DNA from: Rhodothermus bifroesti
Lineage (GTDB): Bacteria > Bacteroidota > Rhodothermia > Rhodothermales > Rhodothermaceae
Assembly (NCBI RefSeq): GCF_017908595.1
Contig: NZ_JAGKTL010000003.1
Span: forward strand, 248,001-312,000
DNA: 64,000 bases
Reading direction: 5' to 3'
A program made the position numbers and the translations under genes. Under the pieces are notes generated by a model. That model saw only the letters and a list, made by a program, of their open reading frames with translations. It was not told where the DNA came from and searched no databases. This document shows, piece by piece, positions 1 through 7,106 of this stretch. Every line of letters starts with the position of its first letter. The stretch's first letter is position 1.

Positions 1-521
1 AAAACGGTGGCCAGTATACCCACGCTGCCTTGTGGGTTGTGCAGGCACTGGCCCGGATGGGACAGCTGGATCGGGCGACCGAGCTGCTGACGTGGATTAG
101 CCCCGTAACGCGGACAAAAACACCCGACGACCTCGGGTGCTACCAAGTAGAACCCTATGTTTTAGCAGCCGACATTTATGCCGAACCGCCGCACACAGGA
201 CGTGGCGGCTGGACCTGGTATACTGGATCGGCGGGCTGGATGTACCGCGTGCTCCTTGAAGAGATCATCGGCTTTGGCATCGAGGCAGGTCGCTGGCTGA
301 CGTTGCGCCTAAGCTGGCCCAAGGCATGGCCAGGCTATCGGCTCACCTATCGGCACCCCCAAAGTAACACAGAATACCACATCGAGGCCCGTCGCGAAGG
401 CACACAACCCCACGTCTGGCTGGATGGCCAAGCTTTGCGTTTTGCGTCAACCCACGTGCGGATTCCCCTAGTTCAGGATGGCGCTAGCCACCATGTAGTG
501 CTTACCCTTCCTGTGATCTAA
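1..521 (+). CDS. GH94-family glycoside phosphorylase / cyclic beta-glucan synthase, C-terminal part (partial)
   Basis: The reading frame is open from base 3 and the gene begins before the window; 172 residues are visible. The first visible residues, NGGQYTHAA followed by LW, and the later GRGGWTWYTGSAGWMYR block are hallmarks of the GH94 (former GT36) alpha/alpha-barrel domain. The ending resembles the C-terminus of NdvB-type cyclic beta-1,2-glucan synthases, where this domain performs phosphorolysis; cellobiose- or chitobiose-phosphorylase-like enzymes are the alternative. The catalytic Asp lies upstream of the visible part. About 110 bp with no recognisable signal separate it from the convergent tesA-like gene. 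The family call is firm; the substrate cannot be decided from this fragment. Confidence 0.85.
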   Translation, partial: NGGQYTHAALWVVQALARMGQLDRATELLTWISPVTRTKTPDDLGCYQVEPYVLAADIYAEPPHTGRGGWTWYTGSAGWMYRVLLEEIIGFGIEAGRWLTLRLSWPKAWPGYRLTYRHPQSNTEYHIEARREGTQPHVWLDGQALRFASTHVRIPLVQDGASHHVVLTLPVI

Positions 522-635
522 GACACTCGGAGAACAGCACCGCTGCGACTGCAAAAGCTCCACAACACGCGGGCGCTAAGCATTTAGGCTCAAAGCCGAG
601 ATGGACTACCTGCGTCAGCATCAAAAGGCACGGGT

Positions 636-1358
636 TTAAACAATGGTAGCGAGGCGTGCTTCCAGAACCGGGCGCAAAACGCGCCAAACATTTTCGGCTA
701 CAATACGCTGGCCCTGGGCCTTAGGATGGATCCCGTCAGCTTGGTTCAGCTCTGGGACGCCGCCCACGCCCTCAAGCAGGAAAGGAATCAGGTGTGCACG
801 GTTTGCCCGAGCCAAATCGGGATAAATTGCCTGAAATGCCGCAGTGTAGTCTGGGCCCAAGTTTGGGGGCATCTGCATACCGGCTAAGATAATGTCCGCT
901 TCTGGATAGCGATCCCGCACTTTGTCGATGATGCCTTGCAGATTACGTCGCGTGATCTCTGGATCAATGCCGCGCAGGCCGTCGTTGGCCCCTAACTCCA
1001 GGATAAGGATATCGATGCGTTCTCGGAGGAGCCAGTCGATGCGGCGCAGGCCTCCGGCCGATGTTTCGCCACTAACGCCAGCATTGAGGATGCGCACGGG
1101 CCAGCCTAGCGAATCGACCTTGCGTTGGAGCAGTGCCGGAAAGGCTTCGGCTGGTGAAAGGCCATAGCCAGCTGCCAGGCTGTTGCCCAGCACAAGCACC
1201 GTGATCACCTGCCTGGTTTGCAGCGTATCGGTAGGTTGCGTTGCCAGGGTATCGGTCTGTGTTTCGGACTGCACGGCAGGTCCTGAAGCCCGGCGGCAAG
1301 CTGCTATCCCCAGAACTATCAGAAGCCAAAGCGTTATAACAGACACTTTACGGCCCAT
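636..1358 (-). CDS. tesA: TesA-like arylesterase / SGNH-hydrolase lipoprotein
   Basis: A 240-residue SGNH (GDSL) esterase with a lipoprotein signal (lipobox LGIAAC), so probably anchored in the periplasm or outer membrane. Block I reads GNSLAAGYGL, where the usual GDSL Asp is Asn but the nucleophile Ser is kept. Block III is GANDGLRG and the catalytic Asp-His pair is in ADGIHP. TesA-family enzymes hydrolyse acyl esters and thioesters and lysophospholipids. It is divergent from an ABC ATPase/FtsX-permease pair, the same layout as tesA / ybbA-ybbP of Escherichia coli, which supports the assignment. Only 9 bp separate the two start codons. The GNSL variant probably keeps activity because the Ser, Asn and His blocks are intact. 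Confidence 0.88.
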   Translation of the reverse strand: MGRKVSVITLWLLIVLGIAACRRASGPAVQSETQTDTLATQPTDTLQTRQVITVLVLGNSLAAGYGLSPAEAFPALLQRKVDSLGWPVRILNAGVSGETSAGGLRRIDWLLRERIDILILELGANDGLRGIDPEITRRNLQGIIDKVRDRYPEADIILAGMQMPPNLGPDYTAAFQAIYPDLARANRAHLIPFLLEGVGGVPELNQADGIHPKAQGQRIVAENVWRVLRPVLEARLATIV

Positions 1359-1367
1359 GTCGATATC

Positions 1368-2072
1368 ATGATGTTACAGGTTGCGCATCTGACCAAAACC
1401 TTCCAGAGCGGCTCGCGGGTGCTGACCGTTTTAGAGGACGTTTCATTTAGCGTGACTGAAGGCGAAACCTGCGCGATTGTGGGTCCTTCGGGCAGCGGTA
1501 AAACGACCTTGCTGGGCTTGTGTGCCGGACTGGACCTGCCTACGTCGGGAAAGGTGTGGCTGGACGGTCATGATCTAACCGTGCTCAACGAAGATGCGCG
1601 GGCTGCTCTGCGTAATCGGTTGGTGGGATTTGTCTTTCAGACCTTCCAGCTCTTGCCTACGCTGACGGCGCTGGAGAACGTAATGGTGCCGGCTGAGCTA
1701 CAGGGCGACCGTAAGGCGCGCCAACGTGCCATGGCGTTGCTCGAACGGGTAGGGCTTGCCGATCGAATGCACCACTACCCACGGCAGCTTTCTGGAGGAG
1801 AGCAGCAAAGGGTAGCGCTGGCCCGAGCGTTTATGAATCAGCCGCGCATCCTATTTGCTGACGAACCTACAGGCAACCTAGACGCAGAGACCGGCGCTGT
1901 TATCGAAGCTCTGCTGTTTGAGCTCAATGCCACAGCAGGCACGACGCTGGTTATCGTTACCCATAACCTGGAACTGGCGCAACGGACCGGACGCATCCTG
2001 CAGCTACGTGCTGGACGTATGACGGCCGACGTGCTCCACCGCACAACACTTCGGGCTGCACAGCATGGCTGA
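1368..2072 (+). CDS. ybbA: YbbA/LolD-type ABC transporter ATPase
   Basis: A 234-residue ABC ATPase with Walker A GPSGSGKTT, signature LSGGEQQRVALARAF and Walker B ILFADEPTGNLD, the set typical of the LolD/MacB/YbbA subfamily that works with FtsX-type permeases. Starts at 1368 and 1371 (ATGATG) are both possible. The gene overlaps the permease downstream by 8 bp, which suggests translational coupling. By analogy to YbbA-YbbP the complex would act at the cytoplasmic membrane in release of lipids, lipoproteins or enzyme products; the divergent esterase may act on the same substrates (inference). Confidence 0.9.
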   Translation: MMLQVAHLTKTFQSGSRVLTVLEDVSFSVTEGETCAIVGPSGSGKTTLLGLCAGLDLPTSGKVWLDGHDLTVLNEDARAALRNRLVGFVFQTFQLLPTLTALENVMVPAELQGDRKARQRAMALLERVGLADRMHHYPRQLSGGEQQRVALARAFMNQPRILFADEPTGNLDAETGAVIEALLFELNATAGTTLVIVTHNLELAQRTGRILQLRAGRMTADVLHRTTLRAAQHG

Positions 2073-4596
2073 ACAAGCAACCTTTTCGCTTAGCTGGGCG
2101 CTACGCATGGCTTGGCGCGACAGTCGGGGGAGCCGGCATCGCCTGCTGCTTTTTGTATCGGCTATGGTGCTGGGCATTGCCGCACTGGTTGCCCTGCATG
2201 GTGTGGGGGCAAACTTACGTAAAGGGGTAGATGCGCAGGCACGCGCACTCCTTGGAGCTGATTTACGGCTGGAGCGCGATGCACCCTTTGATGACCTGAG
2301 CCTACTGCTTGACACGATTGGAGGGCAGCAGGCCCAGGTAGTTTACTTGACCTCGATGGCCTACTTCCCGCGTACTGGCCATGTACGTCTCGTTTCCGTA
2401 CGGGCGGTTGGGGGCCCTTGGCCGCTTTATGGACAGATGCAGACCGATCCGCCCGAAGCAGCCGACCGTTACCTGCAGGAAGGCGGTGCGCTGGTCGATG
2501 GCTCACTGCTCGACGCTTACGGCGTGCGCGTAGGCGACTCGGTACGCATTGGTCGACGAAGCTATCCTATCCTTGGGCGTCTGGTGCAAACGCCCTCCGA
2601 GTCGGCCATTATGGCTTTGGCCGCCCCACGTGTGTACGTGCCGCTGGCAATGCTCGATACGCTACTGCTTGGCTTTGGCAGCCGGGCAGAATATGCGATC
2701 TACTTTCGATTTGATGACGGCAGAGACGCTGAAGCTTTGGGTAAAGCGTTGCGCGACCGCTTGCGGCCGCTGCGCGTTGGCGTTGATACGGTAGAGGAAA
2801 TCCGAGAAAACTGGGATGAGGTATTGCGCAACCTGTACCGTTTCCTAGGACTCATTGGCTTTATTGCGCTGATTTTGGGGGGTATTGGTATAGGCAGTGC
2901 GGTACATGTGTACGTTCGGCAGCGTCTTGACCAAGTGGCTGTGCTCAGATGCTTAGGGGCAACACCTTGGGCAACCTTTAGCGTCTACCTTTTGCAGGCA
3001 TTGGCTATGGGTGCAGTTGCCGGGTTGCTGGGAACGCTGCTGGGCTTGGGCGTGCAAGCGCTGCTTGCGCGCCTTTTGGTCAATTTTTTGCCCCTCGAAG
3101 TTACCCTAGAAATCGAGCGTTCAGCAGTACTGCTGGGGTTGGTTGGCGGTCCTGTTTTTACCTTGCTTTTTGCCTTGCTGCCGCTGCTTCCGGTGCGACG
3201 GGTGACGCCACTGCGGGCGTTGCAAGCCTCGGTTGATCCAGTGCCGGTCAAGCGCGACTGGCTCTACCGAGGTGCTTGGCTAGTCCTACTAGCAGGACTG
3301 ACAGCTTTTGCCATAGCAGAAGCCCCGGAGCCGTGGATGGGGGTTGCCTATGCATTGGGACTCATACTCGTTTTGGGCGGGCTTGTCCTGCTAGCCCGTG
3401 GCCTGACCAGCCTATTGCGGCGCATCATGCCCACTTACTGGCCCTATGTACTCCGGCAAGGGGTGGCTAACCTGTACCGGCCAAACAACCAAACGTCGGT
3501 ACTGATGCTGGCTCTTGGGCTAGGGACATTCCTGGTGGTGCTCGTGCTGCTGATCGAGCAGACCCTGCTGGTACAAGTGCGACAAGCAGGTGGCCCTGGT
3601 CGGCCCGACCTGGTGTTTTTCGATGTGCAACCCGATCAGCGCGACAGCCTACGCCAGCTCATAGAAGCCTATGGCCTCTCGGTAGTTGAAGAAGTGCCGA
3701 TTGTTACTATGCGTCTGGCCGCAGTCAATGGGCGTCGTATTGCTGACCAACTGGCTGATACAACCGTTCGGCTGGGATGGGCCTTCCGACGCGAATACCG
3801 CTCGTCGTATCGGGATCACCTGACCGATACGGAAACCCTGGTTGCAGGTGCCTTTACCCCGGTTGTAGCCCCAGGTACAGCTATGCCGCCTGTGTCGCTT
3901 GAGGAAGAAATTGCTGCAGCGCTGGGCGTGACGCTGGGGGATACACTGGTCTGGGATGTGCAAGGTGTGGAAATCCCTACGGTGGTGGGAAGCCTTCGAC
4001 GGGTGGACTGGCGGCGTTTTCGGACGAACTTTTTCGTGCTTTTCCCGCGCGGCGTACTTGAAGCGGCACCGCAGATGTATGTCCTGCTCGTGCAGGCCGG
4101 TGAAGCTGCACCCCAGGTGCAGCGTGCAGCCGTTGAGGCCTTTCCAAGCGTCTCGACCATCGACCTGCGCTTGGTGCTGCAGGTAGCCGATGAGATTTTC
4201 CAACAGGTGGCCCGGGTACTCCATTTCATGGCGCTTTTTAGCGTGTTGACCGGTATCATCGTGCTCCTAGGTGCAACAACCGTTAGCCGGGTGGCTCGCG
4301 AAGAAGAGACCATCCTGCTCAAAACGTTGGGAGCTTCGCGGCGTCAAGTGCTTCAGATAACGATGGTGGAATACGGACTGCTGGGCACGCTGGCAGCCCT
4401 AGCGGGTGTCTTGCTAGCCAGTGGATCGGCTACGCTGTTGGCTGCAGGCGTGTTTGATACAGCCCCTGCAGAGCCGCTTTGGGTACTGCCTGTGGCATTA
4501 TTGGGCGCCGCTGGGCTTACGCTGGGCATTGGACTCCTGAGCAACCGACGCGTGTACAACCGTCTAGCACTCGACGTGCTGCGCGCGGCTGGCTAG
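2065..4596 (+). CDS. ybbP: YbbP-like FtsX-family ABC permease
   Basis: An 843-residue permease of the large YbbP type. The first transmembrane helix (around residues 25-45) is followed by a MacB-like periplasmic domain. A three-helix FtsX block lies near residues 255-380, two or more helices near 400-500, a second periplasmic domain near 510-700, and a final FtsX block from about 710 to the end. The length fits YbbP (about 800) rather than MacB or LolC/E (about 400-650). It overlaps the ATPase gene by 8 bp. Its TAG stop is embedded in CTAG at 4593-4596, which is also the stop of the convergent methyltransferase gene. Substrate unknown. Confidence 0.88.
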   Translation: MAEQATFSLSWALRMAWRDSRGSRHRLLLFVSAMVLGIAALVALHGVGANLRKGVDAQARALLGADLRLERDAPFDDLSLLLDTIGGQQAQVVYLTSMAYFPRTGHVRLVSVRAVGGPWPLYGQMQTDPPEAADRYLQEGGALVDGSLLDAYGVRVGDSVRIGRRSYPILGRLVQTPSESAIMALAAPRVYVPLAMLDTLLLGFGSRAEYAIYFRFDDGRDAEALGKALRDRLRPLRVGVDTVEEIRENWDEVLRNLYRFLGLIGFIALILGGIGIGSAVHVYVRQRLDQVAVLRCLGATPWATFSVYLLQALAMGAVAGLLGTLLGLGVQALLARLLVNFLPLEVTLEIERSAVLLGLVGGPVFTLLFALLPLLPVRRVTPLRALQASVDPVPVKRDWLYRGAWLVLLAGLTAFAIAEAPEPWMGVAYALGLILVLGGLVLLARGLTSLLRRIMPTYWPYVLRQGVANLYRPNNQTSVLMLALGLGTFLVVLVLLIEQTLLVQVRQAGGPGRPDLVFFDVQPDQRDSLRQLIEAYGLSVVEEVPIVTMRLAAVNGRRIADQLADTTVRLGWAFRREYRSSYRDHLTDTETLVAGAFTPVVAPGTAMPPVSLEEEIAAALGVTLGDTLVWDVQGVEIPTVVGSLRRVDWRRFRTNFFVLFPRGVLEAAPQMYVLLVQAGEAAPQVQRAAVEAFPSVSTIDLRLVLQVADEIFQQVARVLHFMALFSVLTGIIVLLGATTVSRVAREEETILLKTLGASRRQVLQITMVEYGLLGTLAALAGVLLASGSATLLAAGVFDTAPAEPLWVLPVALLGAAGLTLGIGLLSNRRVYNRLALDVLRAAG

Positions 4597-5384
4597 GCGC
4601 TGCCAGGTTTGCGAGCAGAAAGGATAACATAATGGCCTAGAAACGTGGCTTCTGGTGTGCCCCATGCTTTGGGCTGCATCCAGTCTTGCACACCTGGTGG
4701 GGCTGTTTTCATCCAAGCGATAAGCTTTGCCTTGAGCTCTGCTGAGCAGCCTTGACGATCGGCCCACGCTTCAAAAGGATGCACTTTGGTTAATGTTTCT
4801 AGGTGCTCAACCCAAAGCCCGGCTGCTTCCACCAGGGCTTGCCATTGCGTAGCGCTGTAAGCCCGATGATGGCTAGGATCGCGCAGCCGTTCAAACGCAT
4901 CGATAGCCTCTCCCCAGGCCTCGTTTTCCGGAAGCAGATGATCTTGAAGGAGCAATAGACCGCCAGGCCTAAGCACGCGGGCTGCTTCCTGAAGAAAGCA
5001 GGACACATTGGGAAAATGATGCGGAGCGATGCGGCACGTCACCAAGTCGAAGGAGGCATCTGGAAACGGCAAAGCTTCGGCATCGGCCACAAGAAACGAC
5101 ACGTTCGTCAAGCCTAGACGCTCAAAGTGGGCCTGAGCTGCCTGAAGCATGGCTGGGACTAGATCCGTAGCCCAAACGTGAGTCACGTAAGGGGCAAAAG
5201 CTGCGGCCGTGTGCCCACCTCCTGTGGCGACGTCCAGCACGTGCCAGTGCGACTGGGGCTGAGCGATCGCCAAAAGGCGTGCTAGATCATCCTGTGACGC
5301 CAGTTCCGGGCTGTGCACATAGTGCTCGGCAAATCGCGAAAAGCGCACTTGCGCAAGCTGCTTGAAATCAGGGTTCGCGGTCAT
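4593..5384 (-). CDS. Class I SAM-dependent methyltransferase (UbiE/MenG-like)
   Basis: A 263-residue Rossmann-fold methyltransferase. The SAM-binding motif I is VLDVATGGGHTAAAF (about residue 48). An acidic residue follows in WATDLVPAML, motif II is VADAEALPFPDASFDLV, and the post-motif is RVLRPGGLLLL. This arrangement is typical of Methyltransf_11/UbiE-like small-molecule methyltransferases, but no quinone-pathway genes are nearby and the substrate is not evident. It follows the GNAT gene with a 17-bp overlap, so the two are probably co-transcribed. Its stop shares a CTAG palindrome with the convergent permease gene. Confidence 0.85.
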   Translation of the reverse strand: MTANPDFKQLAQVRFSRFAEHYVHSPELASQDDLARLLAIAQPQSHWHVLDVATGGGHTAAAFAPYVTHVWATDLVPAMLQAAQAHFERLGLTNVSFLVADAEALPFPDASFDLVTCRIAPHHFPNVSCFLQEAARVLRPGGLLLLQDHLLPENEAWGEAIDAFERLRDPSHHRAYSATQWQALVEAAGLWVEHLETLTKVHPFEAWADRQGCSAELKAKLIAWMKTAPPGVQDWMQPKAWGTPEATFLGHYVILSARKPGSA

Positions 5385-5808
5385 CTTTTCTTATGGGCTG
5401 TGCAAAGTGCAAGGCAACAACCTGAAGGCCACAGCGCTCATAGAAACGGTGGGCAGCAGAACGCTCCACGCCAGAGTCGAGGTCCAATCGTTGGCAGCCA
5501 TGCCTACGGGCATATTGCACCAGCCAAGCTAAAAGGGCAGCTCCATAGCCGCGACTCCGCTGCGAGGCCTCTGTCACCAAGTCGTCAACATAGAGAAAAC
5601 GGCCACGCGACCACATTTCTAGGATGCGGAAGCCAGCCACGGCACATACGTGTCCCCGATCTTCTAGATAGGCCAAACGATAGCCCTGCCGGCGCAGGCG
5701 AGGCAAGCGTTGCGCGAAGTCCTCTGGAGAGAGGTGGGGACGCAGTTGGGTCAGTACGGGAAAGCATCGGGCAACCTCGTGCGCATTTCGGGCTAAACGG
5801 ATACGCAT
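5368..5808 (-). CDS. GNAT-family N-acetyltransferase
   Basis: A 146-residue GNAT acetyltransferase. The ATG at 5808 (MRIRLARN) is preferred over an upstream TTG-type extension because the GNAT fold starts there. Motif A with the acetyl-CoA pyrophosphate loop is seen as SQRSRGYGAALLAWL, after the beta4 strand LYVDDLVTEA. Motif B ends in HRFYERCGL. The target (small molecule or protein) cannot be told. It leads a two-gene minus-strand unit with the methyltransferase and is divergent from the LacI-type regulator, with about 157 bp between the starts. Confidence 0.85.
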   Translation of the reverse strand: MRIRLARNAHEVARCFPVLTQLRPHLSPEDFAQRLPRLRRQGYRLAYLEDRGHVCAVAGFRILEMWSRGRFLYVDDLVTEASQRSRGYGAALLAWLVQYARRHGCQRLDLDSGVERSAAHRFYERCGLQVVALHFAQPIRKDDREP

Positions 5809-5904
5809 GGACGACCTTAGCAGCGTGCCTAAATGACAAAACATTTAACGGAGGCCGCGGAAAGCAGGTTACACCAGGATAGGTAAGGAGACAAATTTTT
5901 CCCC

Positions 5905-5940
5905 TTGACAACATAAAAAAAGAGCGTTTACTTTAGTAAA
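5905..5940 (+). promoter_or_regulatory. Promoter with LacI-type palindromic operator upstream of the lacI-like gene
   Basis: TTGACA lies at 5905-5910 and a 17-bp spacer places the -10 region at about 5928-5933. That region is inside the inverted repeat TTTACT-TT-AGTAAA (5927-5940). A palindrome covering the -10 just upstream of a LacI-family gene is the classic arrangement for autorepression. No second copy of the same palindrome was found upstream of the other carbohydrate genes by eye. Seen: the -35 hexamer and the repeat. Inferred: function. Confidence 0.5.
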
Positions 5941-5965
5941 GCGGTTCGATAAACAAAAGAAGTCT

Positions 5966-7012
5966 ATGGGTACATCGCGAAGCACGATTCGGGATGTGGC
6001 GCGTGCGGCCAATGTCTCGATTTCGACTGTTTCGCTGGTGCTAAACAACAAAGGCAATGTGAGTGAGGCTACCCGTCAACGGGTGCTTGAGGTTGCCCAA
6101 GCTTTGGGGTACAAACCCTCACGTGCAGCGCGAGACCTGTCGCTACAGCGCACCGGCAACGTTGGTTTTGTGCTCCGGGAGGATCACTTTACCCGCAGTG
6201 AACCGTTTTACACTTATATTTTCCTAGGTACGGAGTTCGAGGCGCGGTTGCATAACCTGTACGTGTTGTTGACCACTATTCCTCGGGCCTATCGGAAAGG
6301 GGAGGACACGCCGCGTTTTTTGCGGGAGCGTAGCATTGACGGCTTGCTGGTGGCAGGTAAAGTGAGCGAGGATTTTTTAGCAGAGGTGCAGACACTGGAA
6401 GTACCGGTGGTGCTGATCGACTATGAAGCGGTTGGGTTGCCGGCGGTAGTCATTGATAACCAAGGGGGAGCGCGTGTAGCCGTAGAGCATCTGCTGCAGC
6501 AGGGATATCGACGGATAGCATTTGTTGGTGCGGATTTGGGTCACCCCAGCATTGCTCATCGTTTGGAAGGGTATCGGATTGCGCTGGTTCGTGCGGGTTT
6601 GGCCTTTGACCCTGCTTTGGTGGTGGTCGACCCCGAGGCCGAGCCGACGCGGGTCACGGGGCAGCGTCTGGGCGCACGGCTGCTGGACTTACCCGAGCGT
6701 CCAACAGCGGTTTTTTGTGCGAATGACGCCTTAGCGCTAGGTCTAATGGATGCGCTTACCCAAGCTGGACTGCGGGTGCCCGACGATATGGCGCTGGTCG
6801 GATTTGATGACGTGCAGGGTGCAGCGCAAGCGCCAGTGCCGCTGACCAGCGTGCGGGTTTACAAAGAGCAGCTAGGTGAGCTGGCCATGCGTCATCTGGT
6901 GGAGCTGCTTGAACCCGCGCAAGCGCGGCGGCCCTACGCCCGCGGCCAGCACACCATCGTTGTGCCTACGGAACTGGTCGTGCGTGCTTCGTCGATGCGC
7001 CCAAGAACTTAG
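5966..7012 (+). CDS. LacI-family transcriptional regulator
   Basis: A 348-residue repressor. The N-terminal helix-turn-helix (residues 6-30) contains TIRDVARAANVSISTVSLVL. The hinge follows at LGYKPSRAARDL, then a periplasmic-binding-protein-like effector domain with DGLLVAGK, VVIDNQGGARVAVEHLL, ANDALALGLMDAL and LVGFDDV. LacI-family proteins of this type respond to sugars or sugar phosphates. It heads the plus-strand carbohydrate region, so it probably controls the secreted repeat protein, the TonB receptor and/or the sugar importer (inference). Codons are somewhat richer in G and T than in many neighbours. Confidence 0.93.
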   Translation: MGTSRSTIRDVARAANVSISTVSLVLNNKGNVSEATRQRVLEVAQALGYKPSRAARDLSLQRTGNVGFVLREDHFTRSEPFYTYIFLGTEFEARLHNLYVLLTTIPRAYRKGEDTPRFLRERSIDGLLVAGKVSEDFLAEVQTLEVPVVLIDYEAVGLPAVVIDNQGGARVAVEHLLQQGYRRIAFVGADLGHPSIAHRLEGYRIALVRAGLAFDPALVVVDPEAEPTRVTGQRLGARLLDLPERPTAVFCANDALALGLMDALTQAGLRVPDDMALVGFDDVQGAAQAPVPLTSVRVYKEQLGELAMRHLVELLEPAQARRPYARGQHTIVVPTELVVRASSMRPRT

Positions 7013-7106
7013 GCAAGAGCAATAAAGCCTTTCCCGATGCCTTGGTGGAACCGCTTCGCGTTCCGGCAGCGGGTTCGCATAAGCCATTCACCAACCAAGA
7101 ACAGCC

